Source: Burkholderia sp. WSM2230 (GTDB lineage: Bacteria > Pseudomonadota > Gammaproteobacteria > Burkholderiales > Burkholderiaceae). From it: a DNA stretch of 64,000 nucleotides. The DNA lies in the NCBI RefSeq assembly GCF_000472445.1, contig NZ_AXAJ01000001.1, positions 434,643-498,642 of the forward strand, given 5' to 3'. Shown here in pieces: positions 26,036 through 34,744 of this stretch (the first letter of the stretch is position 1; each line of letters opens with the position of its first letter). The notes below the pieces were generated by a model. It was given only the letters and a program-made list of their open reading frames with translations, was not told the origin of the DNA and searched no databases. The position numbers and the translations under genes are program-made.

Positions 26036-27337
26036 TCAGCGCTTTTTCGGCGCGTCCTTGATGAACAGCGTGGTCAGTGCGCCCAGCACGCATATCGCGC
26101 CGACGTACAGCGGCGCGGCCATCGGGTTGGATTTCATCATCAGCGATACGGCAATCGGGGTGAGTCCGCCGAACACCGCATACGCGACGTTGTACGAAAA
26201 CGAGATGCCTGAGAAACGCACGACCGGCGGGAAGGCTTTGACCATGACGAACGGAATCGCGCCGATCACGCCGACGAAAAGGCCCGCTGCGCCGTACAGC
26301 GGCACGAGCGCGGACGTGTCGACGGCGAGTTGCCGGAACATCTCGTAGTAGATCACCGCCAGCGCGAGGCCGCCGATGAAAATCGTGCGCCCCGCGCCGA
26401 CGCGGCCGGCAATCGAGCCGGCCATCACGCAGCCGATCGTCAGGCACAGCGTCGCCACGCAGTTTGCGAGCAGCGCGGTGGCCGGCGCGACATGAAACTG
26501 CTTTTGCAGCAGCGTCGGCGTCATCAGGATCACGACGACGATGGCGGCGGACAGCATCCACGTGAGCAGCATCGACACGATCACCGCGCGGCCGTGATCG
26601 CGCAGTACGGCCTTGAGCGGCACCTCGGCGGCAATTGCCTTGCGCTGCTTGAGTTCGGCGAACACGGGCGTTTCATGCAGCCAGCGGCGCAGGTAAACCG
26701 AGAACATGCCGAACACGCCGCCGATCAGAAACGGAATTCGCCACGCGTAATCGGCGATTTCCGCGGGCGCGAAATTGCGATTCACCGCCGAAGCGATCAG
26801 CGAGCCGAGCAGGATGCCCGCCGTGAGGCCGGCCGTCAGCGTGCCGCACGCGTAGCCGACGTGCCGCTCGGGCACGTGCTCGGAGACGAACACCCACGCG
26901 CCGGGCACTTCGCCGCCGACCGCCGCGCCTTGCATCACGCGAAACAACAGCAGGAGAACCGGCGCCATCACGCCGATGCTGGCGTAGGTGGGCAAAAGGC
27001 CCATCATCAGCGTCGGCACGGACATGAGCAGCACGGAAAGCGTGAACATGCGCTTGCGGCCAAACAGGTCGCCGAAGTGCGCCATGATGATGCCGCCGAG
27101 CGGCCGCGCCAGATAACCCGCGGCGAAGATGCCGAAGGTCTGCACCTGCCGCAGCCAGTCGGGCATCGCGGCCGGGAAGAACAACTGGCCGATTGCCGGC
27201 GCAAAAAACACGAAGATAATGAAGTCGTAGAACTCGAGCGCGCCGCCCAGTGCCGCGAGGCCGAGCGTTTTATAGTCGCTGCGCCCAAGCGGGCGTGGGG
27301 TGACAGCCTGCGCTCCACCCAGATTTGTCGCTTGCAT
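26036..27337 (-). CDS. MFS transporter, metabolite:H+ symporter (MHS/ProP-like) family
   Basis: A 433-residue transporter with twelve membrane segments of the metabolite:proton symporter group. It has GGALEFYDFIIFVFFAPAIG in TM1, motif A AHFGDLFGRKRMF, and RVMQGAAVGGEVPGAWVFV. Relatives import compatible solutes, proline, dicarboxylates or aromatic acids. The start at 27337 (MQATNLGG) is preferred over the open frame to 27436, whose extra residues are Arg-rich. The hydroxyproline genes begin 1.1 kb away past a regulator, so it could import hydroxyproline, but that is only a guess from position. Confidence 0.85.
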   Translation of the reverse strand: MQATNLGGAQAVTPRPLGRSDYKTLGLAALGGALEFYDFIIFVFFAPAIGQLFFPAAMPDWLRQVQTFGIFAAGYLARPLGGIIMAHFGDLFGRKRMFTLSVLLMSVPTLMMGLLPTYASIGVMAPVLLLLFRVMQGAAVGGEVPGAWVFVSEHVPERHVGYACGTLTAGLTAGILLGSLIASAVNRNFAPAEIADYAWRIPFLIGGVFGMFSVYLRRWLHETPVFAELKQRKAIAAEVPLKAVLRDHGRAVIVSMLLTWMLSAAIVVVILMTPTLLQKQFHVAPATALLANCVATLCLTIGCVMAGSIAGRVGAGRTIFIGGLALAVIYYEMFRQLAVDTSALVPLYGAAGLFVGVIGAIPFVMVKAFPPVVRFSGISFSYNVAYAVFGGLTPIAVSLMMKSNPMAAPLYVGAICVLGALTTLFIKDAPKKR

Positions 27338-27729
27338 TGCTATGTCGTTGTCTTGAATGGGAAAACCACGTGTGGCGTGGAAAAACGGCGGTCGTCGGCG
27401 AGAAGTGTGGAAACGGCTGGGTAGAGCGCGGGACACCGGCGCGCCGGCCCGGGTAGGGCGGCGCGATGACGAAAGAAGCCAGCGTGCGATTTTACAGGAT
27501 CGAAGCGAGCTGTTTCGGGAAGTGCTTAATTAGATTGGGAAAGTTCCCCCGAGGCCGCGCTTGGGTCCTCCCGGACAACGGCGCGCGGGGGCAGGCGTAG
27601 GCCGTTGTAGTCCGTTGGCCGTTTGTCGAACGGATTCGTCTGAGCAGTCGCTAAATTAGGATTGATCCTATGGGATAGGGACGGTGGGCCTTCGAGAATC
27701 GCGTCCACGCCATTGTTAAGAGCTATCCC
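27338..27729. promoter_or_regulatory. Divergent control region with an inverted repeat reaching a start codon
   Basis: This 392-bp gap lies between the MHS transporter and the response regulator and holds no gene. ATGGGATAG (27670-27678) is the exact complement of CTATCCCAT (27723-27731), which covers the regulator's ATG. If transcribed together, the two could pair over a 44-base loop and hide the start. CCTAT/ATAGG at 27668-27680 is a shorter inverted repeat inside the left arm. Confidence 0.45.
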
Positions 27730-28449
27730 ATGCGTATTGCCATACTCCAACGCGATCCCGTCGTGCGTCTGTCGATCGAAAAAGTCCTGACGGCTGCCGG
27801 CCATACCTGCGCGGGCTACGACGACGGCCTGACCATGTCGAAAGCGCTGGCCCGATCCACGGTTGATCTGCTGGTGCTGGACTGGCACGGCACCCGTCTG
27901 TCCGGCACCGAGGTGCTGAGAACGGCGCGCGCGGTCGGCGGCGACCGCGTGCCGGTGATCTTCGTGTCGCGCGAGACGTCGGAGGAGAGCACGGTACGCG
28001 CGTTCGTCAACGGCGCCGACGACTACGTCGCGCTGCCGCTGCGCCCGGCGGAGTTTCGCGAACGCGTGTCGGCCCTGCTGCGGCGCGCCTATCCGGAGCG
28101 CTTCGGCACCGCGAGCTTCGACGTGGGCCCGTACCGCTTTGACACGCATCGCCAGATCGTGATGCTGCGCGGCCAGCCGGTCGCATTGTCCGGCACGCAG
28201 TACCGGCTGGCTTCACTGTTCTTTTCGAACATCGGCCGCGTGATGTCGCGCGACCACATCTTCGCGATGGTGTGGGGGCGCGAATTCCGCGAGTTCACCC
28301 GCACCATCGACAGCCATGTGTCGCGGCTGCGTCTGCTGCTCGAAATCGAGCCGCAAAACGAGTTTCGCCTGCAGCCGGTATATAAGAGCGGCTACAAGCT
28401 GCTGCATCTGCGTCACGACGATTCCGTGCATGCACAGCAGGCGGCCTGA
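27730..28449 (+). CDS. Orphan OmpR-type response regulator with degenerate receiver
   Basis: A 239-residue protein: receiver domain (1-118) and OmpR-type winged helix (about 130-230: DTHRQIVMLRGQPVALSGTQ, then SHVSRLRLLLE). The phospho-acceptor Asp is kept (DLLVLDWHG). The usual acidic pair at the end of beta-1 reads QRDP, so one acidic residue is lost. The conserved Lys of the K-P motif is replaced (DDYVALPLRP). No histidine kinase gene is adjacent. These changes suggest weak, altered or absent phosphorylation control. AAGAG stands 7 bases before ATG 27730. Target genes are not evident. Confidence 0.85.
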   Translation: MRIAILQRDPVVRLSIEKVLTAAGHTCAGYDDGLTMSKALARSTVDLLVLDWHGTRLSGTEVLRTARAVGGDRVPVIFVSRETSEESTVRAFVNGADDYVALPLRPAEFRERVSALLRRAYPERFGTASFDVGPYRFDTHRQIVMLRGQPVALSGTQYRLASLFFSNIGRVMSRDHIFAMVWGREFREFTRTIDSHVSRLRLLLEIEPQNEFRLQPVYKSGYKLLHLRHDDSVHAQQAA

Positions 28450-28464
28450 AGCCTTCGCGCGCGC

Positions 28465-29370
28465 TCAGAGGCGCGGCAATTCCGGCCGCGTTTCGAGCGA
28501 CCTGCGGATCAAGGCCTCAACAGCCGCGCGCTCATCGCCCACTAGCGGCAGGCGCGGCGGGCGCACCGGCTCCGTGCCGAGTCCCACCATCGTTTCGGCG
28601 AGCTTGATGTTCTGAACCAGCTTCGGCGATACGTCCAGCGCGAGCAACGGCGCGAACCAGCGGTAGATCGCCCGCGCTTCTTCCAGCCGTCCGGCTTTCA
28701 GCAGCCTGTAGATCGCCACCGTCTCATGCGGAAACGCGCACACGAGACCGGCCACCCAGCCATGTGCGCCCATCAGCATGGCTTCCATCGCGAGGTTGTC
28801 GACGCCGCACAGAATCGCGAAGCGGTCGCCGACCGCGTTGATCAGATCGGTCACGCGCCGCACGTCGCCGCACGATTCCTTGATCGCGACGATCTTCTGC
28901 TCGTCGGCGATCTCCGCGAACATCTCGGGCGTCATGTCCACGCCGTACGCAAGCGGATTGTTGTAGATCATGAGCGGCAACGCGCTCGCGTCGGCGACGC
29001 TGCGAAAATGCTGCAGCGTCTCGCGCCGGTCCGACAGGTAGCGCAGGCCCGGCAGCACCATGAAACCGGCGGCGCCGCGGCGGCTGCCGGCTTCGGCCTG
29101 GCGGCAGGCGTCGAGCGTGCTGTTTTCTGCGATCGTCAGAAGCACCGGCACGCGGCCGCGCGACGCTTCTACGGCGATGTCGAGCACCTGCAGCTTTTCG
29201 TCGAGTGAGAGCGTGGATGCTTCGCCGAGCGACCCGCATACGATGATGCCGTCCACGCCCGCGTCGATCTGCGCTTCGATATTCCTGGCGGTCCACGCGC
29301 GGTCTATGCTGAAATCCGCGTTGAACTTGGTGGTGACCGCCGGCAATACGCCTTTCCAGATATGCGCCAC
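28465..29370 (-). CDS. DHDPS-family Delta1-pyrroline-4-hydroxy-2-carboxylate deaminase (probable)
   Basis: A 301-residue protein of the dihydrodipicolinate synthase family with GVLPAVTTKFNADFSIDRAW, the CGSLGEASTLSLDEK phosphate-site-like loop, MIYNNPLAYGVDM and the Schiff-base Lys in KIVAIKESCGD. Its place directly opposite a 4-hydroxyproline epimerase and D-hydroxyproline dehydrogenase points to the deaminase that turns pyrroline-4-hydroxy-2-carboxylate into alpha-ketoglutarate semialdehyde. GTG 29370 follows GGGAGA with good spacing and gives VAHIWKGVLP; the frame open to 29469 is not family-like. The following dehydrogenase step is not encoded in this window. Confidence 0.85.
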   Translation of the reverse strand: MAHIWKGVLPAVTTKFNADFSIDRAWTARNIEAQIDAGVDGIIVCGSLGEASTLSLDEKLQVLDIAVEASRGRVPVLLTIAENSTLDACRQAEAGSRRGAAGFMVLPGLRYLSDRRETLQHFRSVADASALPLMIYNNPLAYGVDMTPEMFAEIADEQKIVAIKESCGDVRRVTDLINAVGDRFAILCGVDNLAMEAMLMGAHGWVAGLVCAFPHETVAIYRLLKAGRLEEARAIYRWFAPLLALDVSPKLVQNIKLAETMVGLGTEPVRPPRLPLVGDERAAVEALIRRSLETRPELPRL

Positions 29371-29758
29371 GACTGCTCTCCCGAATGTGATGAGTAAAGC
29401 GCAGTGTAAGCAGCGAAAATGCCGCCGTCTTGCGCGAATCGCGCGCGGTGGGTGACGATTTCGGCACAATGCCGATGAGGTCCGCCGCGCCGGACTTCCC
29501 GCCGCTTCTGGTTACCGGACCGCTGCAACTGCGCGGCTAGTGCCGTGCAGATCGGCTGTAAGTCCAGTGCAGCGTATTGCAGGACCCGCAGCCGCCCATG
29601 CTCGCGAACTCCTGACGCGAGGCGTCGTCATCGCCGAACACAATATCGCGGGCCCTGGCAACACGCCGCTTAGCAATTCGCCGCCTATGCCGGAATCGTC
29701 ACAATCCACGCGCAGGCGCACCAAGACTCGGGCGTGCGCCGTTCCTACCATGTGCGTC
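29371..29758. promoter_or_regulatory. Divergent control region of the hydroxyproline genes
   Basis: This 388-bp gap carries the promoters of the deaminase gene and of the epimerase operon. A small inverted repeat TCGGC-acaat-GCCGA (29461-29475) is visible, but there is no clear gene or -35/-10 pair. The AraC-type regulator at 33967 is the likely activator. Confidence 0.4.
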
Positions 29759-30706
29759 ATGAAAACGCTCAATATCATCGACTCCCACACCGGCGGTGAA
29801 CCGACCCGCCTCGTCGTGTCCGGCGGCCCGGATCTCGGCGGCGGAACGCTCGCGCAACGGCTCGAGGTTTTTCGCAGCCAGTTTGACGACTGGCGTGCCG
29901 GCATCGTCACCGAACCGCGCGGCTCAGACGTGGTGGTCGGCGCGCTGCTTTGCGAGCCCGACGACCCGTCCTGCGCGGCCGGCGTGATCTTTTTCAACAA
30001 CGTCGGCTATCTGGGCATGTGCGGGCACGGCACGATCGGCCTCGTGGTATCGCTTGCGCATATGGAACGGATCGGGCCGGGGCGTCATTGGATCGAGACG
30101 CCCGTCGGTGTCGTGGAAGCCACGCTCAACGAAGATGGCAGCGTGGCGGTGCGCAATGTGCCGGCGTACCGCTATCGCAAGGCCGTCGAAGTGGACGTGC
30201 CCGGTCATGGCGTTCTGACGGGCGATATCGGCTGGGGTGGCAACTGGTTCTTTCTTGTCGCGGAGCATGGCCATGCGCTCGAGGCGGCGCGCATTCCTGA
30301 GTTGACGGCCTTCAGCGCCGCGATTCGCGACGCGCTCATCGAGCAACGCATCACCGGCGCGGACGGCGCGCTGATCGACCATATCGAACTGTTCGGGCCG
30401 GGCTCGCGCGATGGCGTTGACAGCCGCAGTTTCGTGCTCTGTCCGGGCAACGCGTACGACCGCTCGCCGTGCGGCACGGGCACTAGCGCCAAGGTGGCGT
30501 GCCTCGCGGCGGACGGCAAGCTCGCCGAAAACGCGCGGTGGCGGCAGGAGAGCATTATCGGCAGCGTGTTCGAGGCGAGCTATCGGCATGCGGGCGACGG
30601 CGTCCGCGTGATTCCGACCATCACCGGACATGCGCATGTCACGGCGGAAGGACGCCTCTGCTTCGACGAGCGCGATCCGTTCGCATGGGGCATCCGCACG
30701 GCATGA
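29759..30706 (+). CDS. lhpA: 4-hydroxyproline 2-epimerase (proline racemase family)
   Basis: A 315-residue proline-racemase-family enzyme. Both active-site cysteines are present: the first in [14 protein letters not shown] and the second in [12 protein letters not shown]. The N-terminus [17 protein letters not shown] is the family signature. Family members with both Cys isomerise proline or 4-hydroxyproline; the following D-amino-acid dehydrogenase genes indicate trans-4-L-hydroxyproline to cis-4-D-hydroxyproline. An in-frame ATG 29750 (MCVM) is a close alternative start. The stop overlaps the next start (ATGA). Confidence 0.92.
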   Translation: MKTLNIIDSHTGGEPTRLVVSGGPDLGGGTLAQRLEVFRSQFDDWRAGIVTEPRGSDVVVGALLCEPDDPSCAAGVIFFNNVGYLGMCGHGTIGLVVSLAHMERIGPGRHWIETPVGVVEATLNEDGSVAVRNVPAYRYRKAVEVDVPGHGVLTGDIGWGGNWFFLVAEHGHALEAARIPELTAFSAAIRDALIEQRITGADGALIDHIELFGPGSRDGVDSRSFVLCPGNAYDRSPCGTGTSAKVACLAADGKLAENARWRQESIIGSVFEASYRHAGDGVRVIPTITGHAHVTAEGRLCFDERDPFAWGIRTA

Positions 30707-31830
30707 CGGCGGATGCCTTGATCGTCGGCGCGGGCATCGTGGGCGCGGCGTGCGCGGCCGAACTCGCCGCGCTCGGCATGCGCGTCGAGGTGCTCGACGC
30801 GCAAGGTATCGGCGGTGGCGCGACCGCGGCCGGCATGGGCCATATCGTCGTGATGAACGACTCGCCCGCGGAACTGGCGCTCTCGCTCTATTCGCGCGAG
30901 CTCTGGCTGGAACTCGCGCCCCAGCTGCGCGCGCGTGATGCGTTCTCGCGCTGCGGCACGCTGTGGCTGGCCGCCGACGACGAAGAATGGCAAGCCGCCC
31001 GCGCCATGCATGCCGCTTATCAGGCGCACGGCGTTGCGGCGCAACTGCTCGACGCGCCTGCGCTGCGCGAAGCTGAGCCGGCGGCGGCTGCGTCGCTTGT
31101 CGGCGGATTGCGCATCGAGCACGACAGTATCGTGTACGCACCGGCCGCTGCCGACTGGCTGCTGACTCAATCGCCCGCGTGCACAAATATCAGCGTGCGG
31201 CTCGGCGCGCCAGTCGTTTCCGTCGACGCGGGCAGCGCGACGTTGGCAAACGGCGAGCGGTGCAGCGCGGCGCGCGTGATCGTCGCGAACGGCATGGGCG
31301 CCCGCGAGCTGATACCGGCGCTGCCGCTGCAGCCGAAGAAAGGCCACCTGCTGATCACCGACCGCTATCCCGAACTGATCCATCATCAACTGCTTGAGCT
31401 CGGGTATATCAGGAGCGCGCACCATGCGAGCGGCACATCCGTCGCGTTCAATGCGCAACCGCGCACCACGGGACAAGTGCTGATCGGCTCGTCGCGCCAG
31501 TTCGACACCACAGACCCCGCCGTCGAAATGCCTGTGCTCGCGCACATGCTGAAGCGCGCGGCGCATTATCTGCCGATGCTGCCGCAACTCAACGGCATTC
31601 GCGCATGGACCGGTTTTCGGGCCGCTTCGCCGGATGGCTTGCCGCTGATCGGTCCGGCCGGCGATCGTGCTCCCGGCGTGTGGCTTGCCGTCGGTCACGA
31701 GGGTTTGGGCGTGACGACCTCGCTTGCGACGGCGAAGCTGCTTGCCGCGCAAATCGTCGGCAATGCAGCGGCGATTTCTGTCGAACCTTATCTGCCGGGC
31801 CGGTTCGCGCACGAGGTGACGCATGAGTGA
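30703..31830 (+). CDS. FAD-dependent D-hydroxyproline dehydrogenase subunit (DAO fold)
   Basis: A 375-residue D-amino-acid-oxidase-fold protein with the dinucleotide motif [36 protein letters not shown] and the C-terminal [14 protein letters not shown]. It probably carries the substrate and FAD site that oxidises cis-4-D-hydroxyproline to pyrroline-4-hydroxy-2-carboxylate. Its ATG overlaps the epimerase stop (ATGA) and its own stop overlaps the ferredoxin-like gene by 8 bases. This is the tight packing of the multi-subunit D-hydroxyproline dehydrogenases described in pseudomonads. The upstream open frame from 30499 is a shadow within the epimerase gene. Confidence 0.88.
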   Translation: MTADALIVGAGIVGAACAAELAALGMRVEVLDAQGIGGGATAAGMGHIVVMNDSPAELALSLYSRELWLELAPQLRARDAFSRCGTLWLAADDEEWQAARAMHAAYQAHGVAAQLLDAPALREAEPAAAASLVGGLRIEHDSIVYAPAAADWLLTQSPACTNISVRLGAPVVSVDAGSATLANGERCSAARVIVANGMGARELIPALPLQPKKGHLLITDRYPELIHHQLLELGYIRSAHHASGTSVAFNAQPRTTGQVLIGSSRQFDTTDPAVEMPVLAHMLKRAAHYLPMLPQLNGIRAWTGFRAASPDGLPLIGPAGDRAPGVWLAVGHEGLGVTTSLATAKLLAAQIVGNAAAISVEPYLPGRFAHEVTHE

Positions 31831-32098
31831 GAGCGGCAGGGCGCGCATTCGCGTGAGCATCGACGGCGTCGCTATCGAAGTGGACGCCGGCACGACGGTC
31901 GCGGCCGCGCTGGTTCTCGCGGGCGCCTCGAGCGGCACGCGCGTGTCCGTGCGCGGCGAGCCGCGTGCCGCGTTCTGCGGCATGGGCGTTTGTCAGGAAT
32001 GTCGCGTGACGATAGACGGCCGCGCGCATGCGCTGGCGTGCCAGACGCTTTGCCGCGACGGCCAGAGGGTGCGCACGCAGAAGGCGCAGACGCGATGA
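31823..32098 (+). CDS. Small [2Fe-2S] subunit of the hydroxyproline dehydrogenase
   Basis: A 91-residue plant-type ferredoxin-like protein: IRVSIDGVAIEVDAGTTVAA followed by the cluster motif CGMGVCQECRV and a fourth Cys in ALACQTLC. It matches the small electron-transfer subunit found with the two flavin subunits. It overlaps the preceding gene (ATGAGTGA). The last eight residues (VRTQKAQTR) lead straight into the repeat region, so the C-terminus may have been shaped by it. Confidence 0.9.
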   Translation: MSESGRARIRVSIDGVAIEVDAGTTVAAALVLAGASSGTRVSVRGEPRAAFCGMGVCQECRVTIDGRAHALACQTLCRDGQRVRTQKAQTR

Positions 32099-32511
32099 GG
32101 TGCGAGTTTGGGAGTGTGTCCACGCAGGCTGGTCAGCCGTGCTCGGCGTGGGCGCGCGCGACGCGTGGAGTCTTGATGCCTTTCCCACGACGCGCGACGC
32201 ACGGAGTCTCGGCGGGCTCGCCAACGCCGACGCACGGCGGCTCGGCGGGCTCGCCAACGCCGACGCACGGCGGCTCGGCGGGCTCGGCACCCGCAACGCA
32301 CGGAGTCTCAAAGGCCTGGCCACGCACGACGCACGAAGTTTCAACGGCCTCGCCAGCCGCGGCGCACGAAGTCTCAACGGCCTGGCCACGCACGCCGCAC
32401 GGAATCTCAACGGCCTCGCCACCCCCAACGCACGCACTCGCGAGGCTCACCGCTCCCCCGCGACTCCGCCCCCGTGCCTCTGCGTCGAGCCGCACGTCAT
32501 GCAACAAGTAA
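32095..32511 (+). CDS. Possible repetitive 11-residue-repeat protein (doubtful)
   Basis: A frame begins with ATG 32095, overlapping the ferredoxin stop as ATGA, and runs 138 codons across the minisatellite. It encodes about seven imperfect 11-residue repeats (THGVSAGSPTP type). The repeat is 33 bases long, so any frame without a stop in one unit stays open; frames on both strands are indeed open here. The start overlap is the only hint of translation, and there is no homology I recognise. It is probably not a gene. Confidence 0.2.
   Translation: MRCEFGSVSTQAGQPCSAWARATRGVLMPFPRRATHGVSAGSPTPTHGGSAGSPTPTHGGSAGSAPATHGVSKAWPRTTHEVSTASPAAAHEVSTAWPRTPHGISTASPPPTHALARLTAPPRLRPRASASSRTSCNK
32161..32451. 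repeat. 33-base minisatellite between dehydrogenase subunit genes
   Basis: Seven tandem 33-base units run from 32197 to 32427 (units start at 32197, 32230, 32263, 32296, 32329, 32362 and 32395). A degenerate copy precedes them (32161-32196) and a partial one follows (32428-32451). Units 1 and 2 are nearly identical; later ones diverge, with alternate units more alike (4 and 6, 5 and 7). The core is ACGCACGGAGTCTC. It fills most of a 426-bp gap inside an operon that is otherwise tightly packed. Confidence 0.95.
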
Positions 32512-32524
32512 AGCCGGACCCATC

Positions 32525-33805
32525 GTGACCCAGCACTTCGACGTCATCGTAATAGGCGCCGGCCCGGCCGGCCTGCATGCCGCGCTTGCGTCGGCGCGCG
32601 AAGGCGCGAGCGTCGCGCTGCTCGACGACAACCCGCGCGCCGGCGGCCAGATCTGGCGTCAAGGTCCGCGCGGCTTGCAGCAGGCGCCGCTACGAACTGT
32701 GCTTGCCGAGTTGAACCTCCGCGGCAACGTCAGCCGTTTTCCGTCGACGCGCGTCGTCGCTCCGCTTGCGCCGCGCGGGCTGCTGGTTGAATCGGCAGAA
32801 CAGGGCGGCGTGTGCATCACGTACACGCGGCTGATTCTCGCGACCGGCGCGCGCGAGCGCTTGCTGCCGTTTGCCGGCTGGACCTTGCCTGGCGTGACCG
32901 GCGCGGGTGCGCTTCAGGCGCTGATCAAGGGCGGCATGCCGGTGCGCGGCGAGCGGGTTGTGATTGCGGGCAGCGGTCCATTGCTGATCGCCGCACTGGC
33001 CACCGCGCGCGCCGCTGGCGCGCGGGTTCTCGCGGTGGTCGAGCAGGCGCCGGCCGCGCATGTCGCGCGCTTTGGCGCGTCGCTGCTGCGTGAACCGGCG
33101 AAGTTGCGGCAGGCCATCAGCATGACGCGCGGTTTCGCCGGCGTGCAGTACTGGACCAGCAGCATGGTCGAGGCGGCGCGCGGCGAGGGCCGCGTCCAAC
33201 AGGTCACGATTCTGCGCGGCGAGCACCGTGTCACGCTCGATTGCGAGCGCGTCGCGTGCGGCTTCGGGCTTGTGCCGAACGTCACGCTTGCACAAGCTCT
33301 CGGCTGTGCGATCGACGAAAAGGGCGGCATTGTGGTCGATGGCGCGCAGCACACGTCCGTCGACGGGGTATTCGCGGCCGGCGAGTGCACCGGTGTGGGC
33401 GGCGCGGAACTGGCTGCGGTCGAAGGCGAACTCGCCGGCCTGGCGGCGAGCGGCGCAACGCGGGATTGCAGCGCACTGCACGCCCAACGGGCGCGCTGGC
33501 GGCGCTTCGCGGCTAGCGTCGAAACGGCTTTCGCGTTGCAGCCGGCCGCGCGCACGCCGCCCGCCGACGACACGCTGCTGTGCCGTTGCGAGGACGTCAG
33601 CGTCGGCGAAGTGCGCGTGTTCAACAGCTGGCGGGACGCGAAGCTGCATACCCGCTGCGGAATGGGCGCCTGCCAGGGGAAAGTGTGCGGGACCGCTGCG
33701 AACGTGTACTTCGGCTGGCCTCCGGCGGCGCCGCGTCCGCCGTTCAGTCCCGCGCAGATCGGCACGCTGATGGCAGCGGGCGCCCAGCGGCCGAGGGCCG
33801 AATAA
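32525..33805 (+). CDS. FAD/NAD-dependent oxidoreductase subunit with C-terminal [2Fe-2S] (BFD-like) site
   Basis: A 426-residue flavoprotein with the Rossmann motif DVIVIGAGPAGLHAALASA near the N-terminus, a second one in VVIAGSGPLLIAALATARAA, and the ATG-like RLILATGARERLLPF. The C-terminal 80 residues carry the cysteines CRCEDV and CGMGACQGKVCG, a BFD-type cluster site. It matches the large electron-transfer subunit of multi-subunit D-amino-acid/opine/hydroxyproline dehydrogenases. GTG 32525 is the likely start (TQHFDVIVIG); an upstream GTG at 32474 lies in the repeat-flanking DNA. The gene begins 73 bases after the minisatellite ends. Confidence 0.88.
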   Translation: MTQHFDVIVIGAGPAGLHAALASAREGASVALLDDNPRAGGQIWRQGPRGLQQAPLRTVLAELNLRGNVSRFPSTRVVAPLAPRGLLVESAEQGGVCITYTRLILATGARERLLPFAGWTLPGVTGAGALQALIKGGMPVRGERVVIAGSGPLLIAALATARAAGARVLAVVEQAPAAHVARFGASLLREPAKLRQAISMTRGFAGVQYWTSSMVEAARGEGRVQQVTILRGEHRVTLDCERVACGFGLVPNVTLAQALGCAIDEKGGIVVDGAQHTSVDGVFAAGECTGVGGAELAAVEGELAGLAASGATRDCSALHAQRARWRRFAASVETAFALQPAARTPPADDTLLCRCEDVSVGEVRVFNSWRDAKLHTRCGMGACQGKVCGTAANVYFGWPPAAPRPPFSPAQIGTLMAAGAQRPRAE

Positions 33806-33966
33806 CGCGCGCGAATCGTCGCCAAGGTGCGCTTATTGGCGGCGAATGTGGGCTTTATAATCGACGGCGCATGCACCGCGAATCAAACGACCACACAGCC
33901 AGGCGCCGACGCATGCAGCGCTTGCGCATGCTCTCATAAACGGCTCGGACCCACGGGACCCGCACG

Positions 33967-34734
33967 ATGAACACGCTGGCTCATCCGTTCTCACCTGAGG
34001 AAACAACGTTGTCCGGCATGCTGTCGCACTTCAGGCAGCTGGAGCCGGTGTTCGACGCGCTGCCCGACGTCGTGTTCTTCGTGAAGGACGCCGACGCGCG
34101 CTACGCGCTCGTGAACCGCACGCTCGCTTCGCGCTGCGGTTTCAAGGAGAAGGCAGCGCTCCTCGGCAAGACGGCCGAGGACGTGTTCCCGCGCCGCTTC
34201 GGCCGCATTTATACGGCACAGGACGAAGGCGTCATTCACGTCGGCAATCAGATGATCGATCAGCTCGAATTGCACCTTTATCCGGGACGTCAGCCGGGCT
34301 GGTGTCTGACGAGCAAGCAGCCGCTGCGCGACGCGGCGGGAAAGGTTATCGGGCTGGCCGGCATCTCACGCGATCTGAGAGCGGACGAAAGTAGCCATCC
34401 CGCCTACAGCAGGCTCGCGGCGGTGGTGCAGTTCATCCAGGAAAACTACGTGCAGCCGTTGAACCTGAAGCAGCTGGCCGTAATGGCGGATATGTCGGTC
34501 GCGCAGCTCGAGCGCTATTTCCACAAGGTGTTTCATCTGACGCCGCGCCAGGTGTTGCTGAAAACGCGGCTCGATGCCGCCACCGCGCTGCTGCTTTCGC
34601 ACGACAAGGTCACCGACGTCGCCGCGCTATGCGGCTATACCGATCACAGCGCGTTCACGCGGCAATTCAAGGCGACTGTCGGCGTCACGCCGACCGAATA
34701 CCGGATGCTGCTGCACGGCACGTCAACAAACTGA
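33967..34734 (+). CDS. AraC-family regulator with N-terminal PAS domain
   Basis: A 255-residue regulator. The first 140 residues form a PAS-like sensor (LEPVFDALPDVVFFVKDADA, then GLAGISRDLRAD). The last 100 form an AraC helix-turn-helix pair (NLKQLAVMADMSVAQLERYF and DVAALCGYTDHSAFTRQFKA). Position at the end of the hydroxyproline genes, 161 bases after the last subunit, suggests that it activates them in response to a ligand bound in the PAS domain. The ligand is not evident. Confidence 0.88.
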   Translation: MNTLAHPFSPEETTLSGMLSHFRQLEPVFDALPDVVFFVKDADARYALVNRTLASRCGFKEKAALLGKTAEDVFPRRFGRIYTAQDEGVIHVGNQMIDQLELHLYPGRQPGWCLTSKQPLRDAAGKVIGLAGISRDLRADESSHPAYSRLAAVVQFIQENYVQPLNLKQLAVMADMSVAQLERYFHKVFHLTPRQVLLKTRLDAATALLLSHDKVTDVAALCGYTDHSAFTRQFKATVGVTPTEYRMLLHGTSTN

Positions 34735-34744
34735 ACCTTGGCTT

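Noticed and set aside
24408-26561. 717-residue fusion protein suggested by the continuous frame of the DHA2 transporter
   Set aside because: The upstream 226 codons cross a strong terminator and lie antisense-free inside the next transporter gene in a different frame. The protein begins naturally at the first membrane segment near 25883.
32197-32427. CRISPR-like array at the 33-base repeats
   Set aside because: The repeats are contiguous and diverge gradually, with no unique spacers. The flanks are metabolic genes.
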